This document shows positions 46,677 through 55,750 of a DNA stretch of 64,000 nt, in pieces. Both the position numbers and the translations under genes were made by a program. Positions within the stretch are counted from its first letter, which is position 1. Each line of letters opens with the position of its first letter. The notes beneath the pieces were generated by a model that ran no database searches, was not told the origin of the DNA, and worked only from the letters and a program-made list of their open reading frames with translations. The DNA lies in assembly GCF_000423125.1 (NCBI RefSeq), contig NZ_AUHJ01000006.1, forward strand, positions 1-64,000, read 5' to 3'. Source of the stretch: Haliea salexigens DSM 19537 (lineage in GTDB: Bacteria > Pseudomonadota > Gammaproteobacteria > Pseudomonadales > Halieaceae).

Positions 46677-47048
46677 TCACGGCTTGCAGTTCTTCTCGCC
46701 CGCCATAACGCACAACCCGTAGCCCAGGCTGCCTTTCTCGCGGCAGTTCTTGCTGCCTGCCAGCATGCAAAGGCCGTAACCCAGGCTGCCGTTTTTCTTG
46801 CACAGGGTGCCGTCTGCCACTTCACATAAACCATAGCCAAGTGAGCCATCGGGTTTGCAAAGAGGCTGCCCAGCAGCTTCACAGAGGCCGTAGCCAACCT
46901 TCAAGCGGGGATTGTCGAGCTGTACCAGTGCCGCAATGGTTTCCAGCGAAAGTTCACGGCTCTGTAGCTCATCGACCAGCGCCTCCAGGTTGTTCCCGAG
47001 TGAGGCAGTGCTGGCGCACAGCAAGAAAGCGGTAATGAGGTATTTCAT
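46677..47048 (-). CDS. small secreted protein with four Cys-paired GYGLC repeats
   Basis: A 123-residue protein with a signal peptide (residues 1-19, MKYLITAFLLCASTASLG), a short helical region (20-50) and then four tandem units: 52-70, 71-89, 90-108 and a 15-residue last unit at 109-123. Each reads GYGLC-x7-C, with the spacer ending GSL, giving eight cysteines at 56, 64, 75, 83, 94, 102, 113 and 121. The regular CX7C spacing suggests one disulfide per unit and a stacked extracytoplasmic fold. No family recognised. ATG 47048 is preferred because the upstream frame lacks a signal. Confidence 0.8.
   Translation of the reverse strand: MKYLITAFLLCASTASLGNNLEALVDELQSRELSLETIAALVQLDNPRLKVGYGLCEAAGQPLCKPDGSLGYGLCEVADGTLCKKNGSLGYGLCMLAGSKNCREKGSLGYGLCVMAGEKNCKP
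46680..46895 (-). repeat. 57-base tandem repeat coding the GYGLC units
   Basis: Three full 57-base units and one 45-base unit, all in frame. DNA identity between units is moderate while the protein pattern is strict, pointing to old duplication held by selection on the protein. Confidence 0.75.
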
Positions 47049-47134
47049 CGTGAAAGCTCCGTGTTGTGGGTCGCAGGGTGTGTCAAAGCCCGGCTGCGGC
47101 AGGTGTTTTTCCAATATTGATACGCTACGCTTCG

Positions 47135-47875
47135 TCAGCTGGCATCATCCTTGAGTGTTGCCTCGCGTGTGCTGACGATAGCCATGGTGATCAGTCCCGT
47201 GGGTACGGCAAACACGCCAAGCCCAATCATGAGGGTAAAAAAAGTGAATATCTTGCCCCCCACGGTCACGGGGTACACATCCCCGTAACCCACGGTCGTG
47301 AGTGTCGCCAGTGCCCACCAAAAAGAATGAAACACCGAGGCGAAGGTGTCGGGTTGCGCGTCGCGCTCAAAAAAGTAGATTCCGACCGCGGCGAGGTAAA
47401 ACACGAATAGCGCGCCAATGCCGAACACGGCGAGGTCCACTCGCACCAGGCGAAAGGCATCGCCAATGCGTCTGGCCGCGTCCACATAGCGTACCAGCTT
47501 GAACAGGCGGAAAAGTCGAAACAGCCAGAGGATGCGCAAACTGCGCAGGTCCAGTCCGAGCTGCAGATAGAACGGCAGAATAACCAGCAAATCGATGATG
47601 CCATGAAAACTGAACATGAAGGCGAGGCGTCTCTCGCTAAGCCACAGGCGCAGCAGGTATTCGATGGTAAAGACGATAATCACGAACACTTCGAACCGGT
47701 GCAGGTTGCTGCGTACTTCTGGCGGTAGATCGGGCAGCGTTTCAACGGTAAACGCCACAATGGACAGCACGATCAACGCTTGAATAAAGGCCTGGCAGGC
47801 ACGCCCGAGCAGCGTTCTATTGCCGGCAAAAACCGTCTGTAGCCGCGTTCGCAGGCCGGGTGCCTCTGCAGTCAA
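47135..47875 (-). CDS. voltage-gated-type potassium channel
   Basis: A 246-residue ion-transport protein with six helices: an S1-S4 sensor (S4-like arginine-rich RSLRILWLFRLFRLFKLVRY near residues 111-130) and a pore with selectivity filter TVGYGD. This is the KvAP/Kch-like class of inner-membrane K+ channels. The start is TTG 47875, supported by GGGGGAG 5 bases upstream. It is 31 bases downstream of the large coiled-coil protein gene on the same strand. Confidence 0.9.
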   Translation of the reverse strand: MTAEAPGLRTRLQTVFAGNRTLLGRACQAFIQALIVLSIVAFTVETLPDLPPEVRSNLHRFEVFVIIVFTIEYLLRLWLSERRLAFMFSFHGIIDLLVILPFYLQLGLDLRSLRILWLFRLFRLFKLVRYVDAARRIGDAFRLVRVDLAVFGIGALFVFYLAAVGIYFFERDAQPDTFASVFHSFWWALATLTTVGYGDVYPVTVGGKIFTFFTLMIGLGVFAVPTGLITMAIVSTREATLKDDAS

Positions 47876-47906
47876 ACTCGCTCCCCCTGTGGCTCAGGCT
47901 GGTGCA

Positions 47907-49538
47907 TCAACCGGGATAGTCAAAGCGCTGTACGGTGGATTTCTCGCCATTTTTGTAAGTCAGTTGCACGGTGACGTAACGCGTGCTGCGGGGCACCGTA
48001 ATATACGCTGGTGTTTTGGCGTCAATGGGTGCCAGACCGGGCTTGCGCCAGGGCGGAAAGCGAAAGTTTTTGTTCGGCTGGGCAGCGTTCAATCCGTACT
48101 GAATCTTCTCGATGCTACCGCGATAGCTCATCAGGTGCGTGAAATACAGGAGACGCTTGCCGTCGTAGTCTCTGAAGCTGACCCAACTGGTGGTCGTTGC
48201 CTCAAGCACACGCTGGTTTGCATCTTCGCTCTGTTTTTTTCCCTTGAACTCGAAGCTGTAGGGTCCTTGCAAGCTGCCCCTGAGGTCGCGGTAGCGAACT
48301 GCAATTGTACTGTCGGGTTGACTGGCGGGCAGGTTGAAGAACAGGTTGGGCATGGGTTTGCCCGTTTGCGGATTGATCACGCCACTGTCTCCGGTACTGC
48401 GAGGTTCAGGGCCGCCCTGCAGATTCCAGAGCACCTCCAGAGCAGGCTCGGCGATAGTCACCTGGGCGGTGTAGCCGGCGTTGTTCACGGCGAAGGAGAG
48501 GGATACTGGGTTCTCCAGGGTGCCATCACCCAACGCGTGTAGCGCTTGCAGGCGCGCACTGGCGTCATTGCGCCATTGCTCAACCAGCGCCTGATCGATC
48601 ATGTATTTAAGCAGACCGCCGGCTTCATCGGCTGCCTGGAATTGCTGCAGGTAGCGTTGCTCTGCACGTTTATCAGCGAGCGTCTGAAAGCCCAGGCGGC
48701 GCGCGGACGCGTCCTCACTGAGATGATAATAGACCGGTGCGAAATCCGGGTGCTGCCCGGCATGCTTTTCGAGCGCGAGCACGCGCTGCGGTGCTTCGAG
48801 TAACAGCAGGCGTACGTAGGCGGGCATGCCGTCCTCCTTGCCGGCCATCAGTGTAGTGTAGGTCTCGCGTGCACCGGCAGTACCTTCCTGTACCTTCAAA
48901 AAGGCGAGAAACCGGAGGTGTGGATCAAGAAGTGGCAAATCACTGCGGAAGTAGTTGATATAGGAGCGTCGCGCGGCGGCGTAATCGCCGCCGAGTTCCT
49001 GCAGGCGCGCGTTGTGGTAGTGGTCCTCCGGCGAACGGGGGTTGTCGATCACGCCGCCGCTGGCGAAGTTATCCCGCATTTCTTCCAGGGTTCGGAGCAC
49101 CTGTGCGGAACTACCCTCAAGGCGCGCAGTACTTTCGCGCAGGCTCTGCGTGTCCTCGGCAATCCCGTCGAGCTTCGCATCAATGATGCCGAGGCGTGAC
49201 TGTAATTCGGCGATGCCGGGGACGGCTGCCGCGATAAACCCGGTTTCTTCCGCGTCCTCCCCGGACTGCAAGAGCACAATCAGGCCAAATACGCCGGCGG
49301 CTATACCGGTAAAGGCCACGGCGCCCAGAAGCTCCTCGTTCCCGCGGCGATAGAGAATAAACAACAGCACAAACCCAAGCGCGGACAAGCCGAACAAATA
49401 GGATGCAAAAGGGGCAATGGGTTGCAGAACGTCGGCGACGAGCCCGCCTATTGTGCAAGCCGAGCCAGTGATGGTGAGGGTGGTGCTGCGCAGACTCTGG
49501 AAAACGGCGCGATTGGTGAAGGACTGGAGAACAGGCAT
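47907..49538 (-). CDS. membrane protein of unknown function with coiled coil and TPR-like region
   Basis: A 543-residue protein without a recognised family. Two N-terminal hydrophobic helices (about 41-61 and 70-90) anchor it. Residues about 100-150 are coiled-coil-like (LQSRLGIIDAKLDGIAEDTQSLRESTARLEGS). Residues about 165-320 are helical with TPR-like spacing (HYHNARLQELGGDYAAARRSYINYF). The last 200 residues look beta-rich. It may sense or scaffold at the inner membrane; adjacent K+ channel is on the same strand, 31 bases after it. No function can be assigned. Confidence 0.75.
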   Translation of the reverse strand: MPVLQSFTNRAVFQSLRSTTLTITGSACTIGGLVADVLQPIAPFASYLFGLSALGFVLLFILYRRGNEELLGAVAFTGIAAGVFGLIVLLQSGEDAEETGFIAAAVPGIAELQSRLGIIDAKLDGIAEDTQSLRESTARLEGSSAQVLRTLEEMRDNFASGGVIDNPRSPEDHYHNARLQELGGDYAAARRSYINYFRSDLPLLDPHLRFLAFLKVQEGTAGARETYTTLMAGKEDGMPAYVRLLLLEAPQRVLALEKHAGQHPDFAPVYYHLSEDASARRLGFQTLADKRAEQRYLQQFQAADEAGGLLKYMIDQALVEQWRNDASARLQALHALGDGTLENPVSLSFAVNNAGYTAQVTIAEPALEVLWNLQGGPEPRSTGDSGVINPQTGKPMPNLFFNLPASQPDSTIAVRYRDLRGSLQGPYSFEFKGKKQSEDANQRVLEATTTSWVSFRDYDGKRLLYFTHLMSYRGSIEKIQYGLNAAQPNKNFRFPPWRKPGLAPIDAKTPAYITVPRSTRYVTVQLTYKNGEKSTVQRFDYPG

Positions 49539-49702
49539 AGGCGATGGCCATTGTTTTTTCTCAATACTACACGGTGCGTCTCCGTTCGGCCATTTGAGCT
49601 ATCGGTTTAGGGGCAAGCGCCAGAGACCGGTTGGGGGCGGGTTACGCAGCATGGGTGGCTCCGGCCGGCCGTCGAAGACCACCCGGCTTATCCTGGAGCG
49701 TT

Positions 49703-50248
49703 TTAACGGGAGGGTAGGGCCGGGTACTGGCGCAGTGTCAGGCTGTCCCCGCGCTGTGTGAATTCCAGGTGTTTGAGGAAACTCATGCCGAGCAGGACCT
49801 CATCGGTCTGCAAACCCGGCACAATGCCGGCGCGAACATCGGGGAGCCGTATGTCCGCGACGGCCACCTCGTCCAACACGGTGGCGTAGCTTTTTGCCGT
49901 ACCGTTAGCGGTTTGCGTGCGGTAGGCTCGACCTCGCTGTAGCCCGAGACGCTTGGCCAGCCCCTCCGGAATCGCCACCCCGGTGGCTCCGGTGTCCAGC
50001 AGGAAGGTGACCGGCTGCCCGTTGATCTCACCGCTGGTGACATAGTGCCCGTACCGGTTGCGCTGCAATGTCACCTCGCGGACGCCGTCCTCAGCGTAAA
50101 GGGTCTCGGGGCGCTGGTTCGGGTTGAGTTGCCGTTCCAGCACGTCGCTGAAATACAGAACACCCAGTCCCAGCAGAACCACCCATGCCAGAGCCTGCAT
50201 GCCAAGCCCCATGCGTTTCTGTCCCTGAATTTCGTCGTCGTCGCTCAT
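49703..50248 (-). CDS. membrane-anchored retropepsin-like aspartic protease (clan AA, TIGR02281 type)
   Basis: A 181-residue protein with one N-terminal membrane helix (ALAWVVLLGLGVLYF) and a periplasmic single-domain aspartic protease. The catalytic triad LLDTGATGVAIP is intact and LLGMSFLKHLEF matches the family's second motif; such proteins act as dimers. ATG 50248 is selected as it leaves a short basic/acidic cytoplasmic lead; GTG 50287 is an alternative. Physiological targets are unknown. Confidence 0.88.
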   Translation of the reverse strand: MSDDDEIQGQKRMGLGMQALAWVVLLGLGVLYFSDVLERQLNPNQRPETLYAEDGVREVTLQRNRYGHYVTSGEINGQPVTFLLDTGATGVAIPEGLAKRLGLQRGRAYRTQTANGTAKSYATVLDEVAVADIRLPDVRAGIVPGLQTDEVLLGMSFLKHLEFTQRGDSLTLRQYPALPSR

Positions 50249-50399
50249 TGGGTTGATGAGGTGCTTAATGTCCGGTTGGGTATACACGCCTATAATAATG
50301 CATTTCTGGGTAGTTCATTGAGCCGTGCGGCCGGGGTTGACTTCCGAGGCCCTGTGGCGCGCATAATCTTTACTCGTCTACCGCCATGAGAGAACCTAT

Positions 50400-51518
50400 A
50401 TGCCTGTTCGCGTGATGCTCTTGCTGACCAGCCTCGCACTGCTCGCCGGTTGTGGCGGTGATGAACCCGTAGAGGCCTCCACACCAGCCTCCAAATCAGC
50501 CGCTCAGGTGTCGACGCCAGCAGCGACTCCGGCCCACGCAGATGCACCTGTGATAAACACCAGTGAGGTGCTCGTTGCCTCTTCGGTACAAGACATGGTT
50601 GCGTTGCTTGAGCGGGAGGATTGGTGGGGCGAACCCAAAACCGACGAGCCGCTGGCAGTGCCGCACCTGCTGATCACTGCGATCAAGCCGAACTGGCAAG
50701 AGGCGTCGAAGAATATTCCTGTGCAACAGAAAAAGGCGCTGTTCTATCGCCTGATGCTGCCGCTGGTAACGCATGCCAACCACATGGTCATGGAATTCCG
50801 CACCGGGCTGGAAAAAGCGCAGGAGGAATTGGCCAGCGATGATCGGGTGTCGGAGCAGAGCCTGGCGCTGCTGCGGCGGCTGGCATTGTTGCTCCCTGGC
50901 GAGACTGAGGAGCACCTGGCGGCACTGCAACAGAATACCCCGGAGCTAAAAGGCATGATCGACGGTCTGCTGTATCGTGTCGATACCGTACCTGCCGGTC
51001 TTGCGCTGGGGCAGGCGGCCTACGAAAGTGGCTATGGCACCTCCCGCTTCGCGGTGCAGGGCAACTCCCTCTTTGGTCAATGGACTTACCAGGGCGATGG
51101 CATCAAGGCCAAAGAGCACCGCGCCTACAAGGGCGATTACGCAATCAAGGCTTTCGATTGGCCGTTCGACAGCGTGCGCGGTTACTTCATCAACCTGATG
51201 TCCCACCCCGCCTATGAGGACTTCAGGGACCTGCGGGCCGAAATGCGCGCACGCGGCGAACCGCTGTCTTCGCTGGCCCTGGCAGATGGCTTGCTGCACT
51301 ACTCCGAGCGCGGTCAGGAATACGTGGACTCTCTTAAAGGCATGATCCGCCACAACAGGCTCGACCGTGCGGATGGCGCGGTGCTGCGCGACGAGCCGGT
51401 CCGATTCCTGTTGGGCGCCGAGAGCCCTGAGGCGGCGGAGAAACTGCGGGCTGAAATTGAGACGATGCGCGCTGACGGTAAACTGCAGGAGTTGGTAGAG
51501 AGCATGCGGTTGGATTGA
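50400..51518 (+). CDS. Bax-like glucosaminidase-domain lipoprotein
   Basis: A 372-residue lipoprotein (LLAGC, Cys18) with a low-complexity Ala/Thr/Pro linker to about residue 50. The C-terminal domain (about 160-340) is of the Bax/FlgJ-like N-acetylglucosaminidase type: GLALGQAAYESGYGTSRFAVQGNSLFGQW contains the catalytic Glu, followed by SVRGYFINLMSHPAYEDFR. It probably cuts peptidoglycan at the outer-membrane face. Divergent from the aspartic protease gene, 151 bases away. Confidence 0.88.
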   Translation: MPVRVMLLLTSLALLAGCGGDEPVEASTPASKSAAQVSTPAATPAHADAPVINTSEVLVASSVQDMVALLEREDWWGEPKTDEPLAVPHLLITAIKPNWQEASKNIPVQQKKALFYRLMLPLVTHANHMVMEFRTGLEKAQEELASDDRVSEQSLALLRRLALLLPGETEEHLAALQQNTPELKGMIDGLLYRVDTVPAGLALGQAAYESGYGTSRFAVQGNSLFGQWTYQGDGIKAKEHRAYKGDYAIKAFDWPFDSVRGYFINLMSHPAYEDFRDLRAEMRARGEPLSSLALADGLLHYSERGQEYVDSLKGMIRHNRLDRADGAVLRDEPVRFLLGAESPEAAEKLRAEIETMRADGKLQELVESMRLD

Positions 51519-51541
51519 GTTACGCACACACTCTCGAACCT

Positions 51542-51565
51542 GCCAGGCCACGATGGTGGTCTGGC
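51542..51565. terminator. possible hairpin between convergent genes
   Basis: A 9-base stem with one G-U pair (51542-51550 with 51557-51565) in the 56-base gap between the glucosaminidase gene and the membrane-protein gene. No T tract, so a weak call. Confidence 0.3.
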
Positions 51566-51574
51566 GCGGGCGCT

Positions 51575-52108
51575 CTATTGGTTAGCCGGTGTTGCTGCCT
51601 TCATTGCCATCACTCGCATGCCGACCCACACCAGGCCGATGAAGTAGATGAAGGCCAACCCCAGTGAGATGAAGGCATCTGCAAAGTTGACGCTTTCTTG
51701 CACGGCCGGAATCGTACCGGCGGTGAGGAACAGCATGGTGGTCAGGTTAATTGCCACCGGCAGCCAGCCCATCACCTGACAGTAGATCAACACCAGGATG
51801 AGAGCGAGAACGACCAACCCGCCGGCATCACCTAACCAGCGGGGCAGAGCGAACACTAAGCACGCCATCAGTAATCCCACAATGGCGCCCGCCACACAAG
51901 CGGCCAGTTTGTCCCAGGCGAAATGCTCGATTCCCGCCCAGTAGAGCAGGAACAAGAATCCGGCCCAGAACTCGTGTATACCGAGCGCCGTATTGAGAGC
52001 GATGAATCCCGCGACCACAATGATGATGCCCAGTAGCACCAGCAGTCCCTTGACGGGAGTCATGAGATTGGTGGTCTCGGTCTGGTCGGTTGTGTTGTTG
52101 TTATGCAT
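51575..52108 (-). CDS. small integral membrane protein of unknown function
   Basis: A 177-residue protein with five predicted helices (about 19-43, 47-62, 70-90, 95-115 and 140-165) and a polar Asn/Thr-rich N-terminus (MHNNNTTDQTETTN). ATG 52108 has AGGAAA upstream. No characteristic motif recognised; it resembles small DUF1097-like membrane proteins only in topology. Confidence 0.7.
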   Translation of the reverse strand: MHNNNTTDQTETTNLMTPVKGLLVLLGIIIVVAGFIALNTALGIHEFWAGFLFLLYWAGIEHFAWDKLAACVAGAIVGLLMACLVFALPRWLGDAGGLVVLALILVLIYCQVMGWLPVAINLTTMLFLTAGTIPAVQESVNFADAFISLGLAFIYFIGLVWVGMRVMAMKAATPANQ

Positions 52109-52211
52109 GACAATTTCCTGTGGACTGGCCTATACGCTGGGCGACTGGAAGACGCTTTCGACAAAGGCATGGTCGTAGTAGCTGCCTTTGAAACTCTTGG
52201 TGCACCGCAGA

Positions 52212-52652
52212 TTATGCTTCCGGACCAAACAGCACCCTGGATTCGCCGCTGGACATTATCCAGGTGGCATCCCGCCGTACGATGCGCCAGCCCTCGGGCC
52301 TGCGAGCCCACTGGTCCGTGTATTCTCCGTGGGTATCGTAGAAGCTCTGGGCGTAATGTCCCTTGCCTTGGTGGCGGGCCTGTACATAGGCCCGGGTCAC
52401 GGCGCTGTCGCCGTCGAGCTCTAACTGGACGCTACCGATCAGGTGCTGCATGGCGCTGCAGCGATCATGGAAGCTGCGGAATTGTTGCAGTAAAGCGTCG
52501 ATGCCCTGTTGATCCCGGCCATCTCCGTAATTGAAGCACACGTCTTTGGCAAAAACCTCGCCAACACGATGCCACTCGTTACGGTCGACCACCCGTGGGA
52601 ATTCACTCAGGGTATTGAGTATTGCGCGCTCATCCTGGGGATTGTTTGGCAT
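52212..52652 (-). CDS. SnoaL-like / NTF2-fold protein
   Basis: A 146-residue cone-shaped alpha+beta protein. Features typical of the SnoaL_4 group: EFPRVVDRNEWHRVGEVFAKDV, YGDGRDQQGIDALLQQF, TRAYVQARHQGKG, and GWRIVRRDATW at the end. Members are isomerases, dehydratases or binding proteins with polyketide- or steroid-like ligands; the ligand here is unknown. Two genes on the same strand but separated by about 100 bases from the membrane protein. Confidence 0.82.
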   Translation of the reverse strand: MPNNPQDERAILNTLSEFPRVVDRNEWHRVGEVFAKDVCFNYGDGRDQQGIDALLQQFRSFHDRCSAMQHLIGSVQLELDGDSAVTRAYVQARHQGKGHYAQSFYDTHGEYTDQWARRPEGWRIVRRDATWIMSSGESRVLFGPEA

Positions 52653-53048
52653 GGGTTTTCTTATTCGAATTATGGTCTCTTGAACGGTGGCGTCTTGACT
52701 TGTCTAAAGCAAGCGGCAGGCGGGAGGAATGAGATAATACCCTCGGGTAGTTCAATTTTCTTTGTTTGCGAGGGAAAGGCCATACGTACTACGACGACTC
52801 TGGCCGGCCGGCGTAACGTCCCACGCACCATACCGCTCTCGCTGACGTCAGTCACTTGCCGCTGTGGCCGCCGGCACGCTCTTGTTTGAGTTGAGAGGGC
52901 ATTGAGCCACCGCGGCGAGCCTAGAAAACGCAGTCTATACTTCCTGTGCGGGTTTGCGCCCCGGGACCGCTAGATCGCTGGTACAGGCTGTAGGGCTTGG
53001 CCTGATGAGCTGATTCGGCGTGCGTAGTGGTGGCGGGGGGGAAGGACG
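52653..53048. other. divergent intergenic region without recognised gene
   Basis: Nearly 400 bases between the SnoaL-like gene (minus) and the HEXXH protein gene (plus). It must hold both promoters. A 10-base perfect palindrome (CTGACGTCAG, 52842-52851) and a TATACT element at 52936-52941 are the only items noted. No coding frame with family similarity and no RNA gene was recognised. Confidence 0.4.
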
Positions 53049-55652
53049 ATGTATTTCAACAGGTTGCTGTATTTCAGTGTCGCGCTGCTGCTTTGCTTTG
53101 CCGTGACCTCAGCGTCCCGTGCGCAGTCATCCGGGTGGCCGACGAAGGAATTCCTGATCGTCCAGTCAGATCCCTACAGCATGCTGCCGGACAGCCTGCA
53201 ATCTCACCATCAGCTGACTGATGATGAGCAGACAGCGCTGACGGACATGGAGGTGTTTCTCACCGAAGTCGCCGAGCGCTACGAAGGCATGGGCTTTCGT
53301 GCGCCGGAGCTTGAGCGGGTGGAAGGTGTGTCGGGGGGAGAGGCCTATAAAGTTCACTTTTTCGATTATGACGATCATGATACGTCATCGTTCCGCGTAC
53401 GCCGCAAATCCGACGCTACAACAGAAATGCAGATCGATGCGTCGCGATCGTTTCAGAAGGACGGTGTTCCCCTGGATCGAACCTACGAACACCTGGCCCA
53501 TGAGCTCTTCCACCTTGTGCAGCGCGCCTATCAACCTAGCGCAAACGTCATTCAGAACGACTGGATAATTGAAGGTCAGGCGCAGGCCATGGGGATGCAC
53601 ATGCTCCAGAAAATCCTGCGCAAGGACCCCTATGCGGGTAGCCAGGATGGATACCGATTGGGGGCTCGTCCCTACTACACCCCGTTGCAGGACATCGCTG
53701 CAACCCGGGTGCCGAAGGCCGATTATCTGACAGCCTCGTTCTGGCGCTACGTGGGGGAGGTTTTCGCAGCGTCGAAGAAGAATGGCCGGGCGGGTATCGA
53801 GCCCATTGAGCCCGATTATCGCTATCTCGTTGACATGTTCCAACACCCGTACCCGGCGAGCGCGTCGCTGGACGCAGACCTGCTGTGGGCCGATCAGGGC
53901 CTTCGGAACGTTCTGGGCTATGGCCTCGATCGTGTCTATGCCAATTTCGTATCAACTTTCGCGGCCTATGTGCCTGTTCGCCTGACGAAGGAGCCCGAGC
54001 ACGGTGCGGACAACGCCGAAATAAACTGGCGCAACTTCGTGTTTGGCGGGTGTGCGCGGTCGGCTGATCTCACAGCAACGTCGATCTCGGCCGATATCGA
54101 GCTGGTCGTCGATGCCAACGCGGCAAGCTGCTTCACGGTGAAAGTCTGGGGCGAGGGTCAGGCCGGGCTCTCGCTGCAGATTCACTCTGGCGATGCCGAT
54201 GCCCTGGCGGCCTTGCGCATCGGCACCCTTGGTGGTGCCAAAGTTGGCAGCCCGGTTCTGGTGGCACCGTTACCCGGTGGCGGCTACCTAGGGCATTGGC
54301 GCTTTAGTGTGGAGGCCGGTGAACCGGCCGTGTTTATTATTTCCAACGTGGCCGCCAACCCCACAAAGACCCGCAAAGTCCTGCTTTCGCTGAATGCGTC
54401 ATCTGATTTCTGGGAAAGCGATATGACTCAGCCCCGGCAGGTCGCTTCGGCCAGGGGCGGCTCCGCCGCCTCCCCGGCGGCGATGCCCCTCGCACGCGAC
54501 CGAACGCGGGAACAGGCCGCTAAAGAGTTTGCCGAGGGACTGGATACCCTGAGCAACAGAAGCTCCAACAGTGTTGGCGTGTCCCACAACTATGAGGTGC
54601 GCGGTTGTGTCGGTCAGGCCTTCGCGGAATCCGGATGTGGGCCGACGACTTCAATTCACCTGACGCTGATGCCTGGAGCATTTGCCGATGGATTCCAGAC
54701 GACCGGAACCGGGGGTGGCCTTGCGCAGGTGATGTCGCAGTTTATTGCCATGGCAGACAACGGCGCGTTTGCGACAGACAGGGGGTTGCGGGACGCATTT
54801 GGTGAGGCCGCCGACATGGAGGGGTCGTATGTGCATATCCGGATCCCGGCCATCGACTACGGATTCACTGGTACCTTTACGGAAGCAATAATTGGCGTGA
54901 ATGGTGGAAAAGGCCGTGGTGAATTTGAGGCGCGAGGGCCAGCGGATCTCGTGCCCGGTCGCGGGCGCCTTTTCCCGCACACCGGCACGGTGACGATCGA
55001 AGAGTTCACACCATCTGTGTTGCGCGGCAGTTTCTCCGGTCAGCTCACCGATCTATCGAGCGTCGATTTTACCGCATTTGGTGACGACCAGGCGCTTCCG
55101 GTGCAGCGCCAGATACAAGGGCGCTTTGCGATAACTGCGCCCTGGGAGGGCGACAAGCGCGTCACAGTGTATTCGGTGTTGGGGGGCGGAGATGGCAATG
55201 CGATGGCGGATCTCTACGAGGTTTTTCCAGCGGCACGGAATTTCGATACCGAAGCGCTTACCGGTATCGATCCGTCCACGATCAGCGGCTCAGGCAGCGG
55301 CTACAGTGTAGGAATGCTACCCGTCAGTGAAATCACCGAGTTGCCCGTCTGCAGCTGCGAATGCCGGATTGACAGAAATCAGCCGCGCGCGTGTCTCAAG
55401 GTGTGCAAACCGAAGATATTGGCCTGCGGACAGGCCAATCAGCTTGTCGAGCGCTTCGGTGCGAGTGTCACCGCGCAGAGTCACCCGGTTAGTGGTACGC
55501 AGTCGTCCTCGTCAGGCGATCCGGTGCGTCCCACCAGGGACGAATACATCCGGGGTTTGATTGACAACGGCTACCCACCGGATCGGATCGACTTTCTCGT
55601 CGGGGAAATGGATGCCTTCATGGCAGAAAACGGGGGCTGGGCTGAGCGCTAA
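53049..55652 (+). CDS. large secreted protein with gluzincin-like HEXXH site
   Basis: An 867-residue exported protein (signal to about residue 26, SASRAQSSG). A metallopeptidase-like site is seen: H151-E152-L-F-H155, followed by E175 in WIIEGQAQAM, which is 19 residues on and suits a gluzincin zinc site. Residues 340-460 appear beta-sandwich-like. The far C-terminus has a compact Cys cluster (CSCECRIDRNQPRACLKVC, near 766-785). The middle is unfamiliar. No named peptidase family was recognised. GGGGGAAGGAC before ATG 53049 supports the start. It lies against the ssrA-derived island boundary. Confidence 0.8.
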   Translation: MYFNRLLYFSVALLLCFAVTSASRAQSSGWPTKEFLIVQSDPYSMLPDSLQSHHQLTDDEQTALTDMEVFLTEVAERYEGMGFRAPELERVEGVSGGEAYKVHFFDYDDHDTSSFRVRRKSDATTEMQIDASRSFQKDGVPLDRTYEHLAHELFHLVQRAYQPSANVIQNDWIIEGQAQAMGMHMLQKILRKDPYAGSQDGYRLGARPYYTPLQDIAATRVPKADYLTASFWRYVGEVFAASKKNGRAGIEPIEPDYRYLVDMFQHPYPASASLDADLLWADQGLRNVLGYGLDRVYANFVSTFAAYVPVRLTKEPEHGADNAEINWRNFVFGGCARSADLTATSISADIELVVDANAASCFTVKVWGEGQAGLSLQIHSGDADALAALRIGTLGGAKVGSPVLVAPLPGGGYLGHWRFSVEAGEPAVFIISNVAANPTKTRKVLLSLNASSDFWESDMTQPRQVASARGGSAASPAAMPLARDRTREQAAKEFAEGLDTLSNRSSNSVGVSHNYEVRGCVGQAFAESGCGPTTSIHLTLMPGAFADGFQTTGTGGGLAQVMSQFIAMADNGAFATDRGLRDAFGEAADMEGSYVHIRIPAIDYGFTGTFTEAIIGVNGGKGRGEFEARGPADLVPGRGRLFPHTGTVTIEEFTPSVLRGSFSGQLTDLSSVDFTAFGDDQALPVQRQIQGRFAITAPWEGDKRVTVYSVLGGGDGNAMADLYEVFPAARNFDTEALTGIDPSTISGSGSGYSVGMLPVSEITELPVCSCECRIDRNQPRACLKVCKPKILACGQANQLVERFGASVTAQSHPVSGTQSSSSGDPVRPTRDEYIRGLIDNGYPPDRIDFLVGEMDAFMAENGGWAER

Positions 55653-55692
55653 TGGGGTGTACCCTTCGCCTTTTCCGTCAGCACAAATCAGA

Positions 55693-55722
55693 AAAGGGGT
55701 GGCCTTTTCAGGCGACCCCTTT
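55693..55722 (-). terminator. ssrA terminator left at the island boundary
   Basis: A 12-base stem with one G-G mismatch (55693-55704 with 55711-55722), five bases beyond the tmRNA 3' end fragment. Read on the minus strand it closes with AAAGGGGT...ACCCCTTTT and a T run. It is placed as the normal chromosomal ssrA terminator. Confidence 0.8.
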
Positions 55723-55726
55723 GAAG

Positions 55727-55750
55727 TTGGTGGAGGCGGCGGGAGTTGAA
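55727..55750 (-). other. ssrA': attachment site: orphan 3' end of the tmRNA gene (ssrA)
   Basis: On the minus strand the 24 bases read TTCAACTCCCGCCGCC then TCCACCAA, which is the T-arm and acceptor end of gammaproteobacterial tmRNA. Upstream (higher coordinates) the sequence turns at once into AT-rich DNA with no D-arm, mRNA-like part or 5' acceptor strand, so this is only the duplicated tail. Such tails mark the far end of elements whose integrases use the ssrA 3' end as attachment site; the intact ssrA should be at the opposite end, to the right of the window. Confidence 0.88.

Noticed and set aside
55727-55750. Possibility that the ssrA-like piece is a tRNA end
   Set aside because: The TTCAACTCCCGCCGCC plus TCCACCA tail fits the tmRNA end better, and the following hairpin is like an ssrA terminator; no tRNA body is present.
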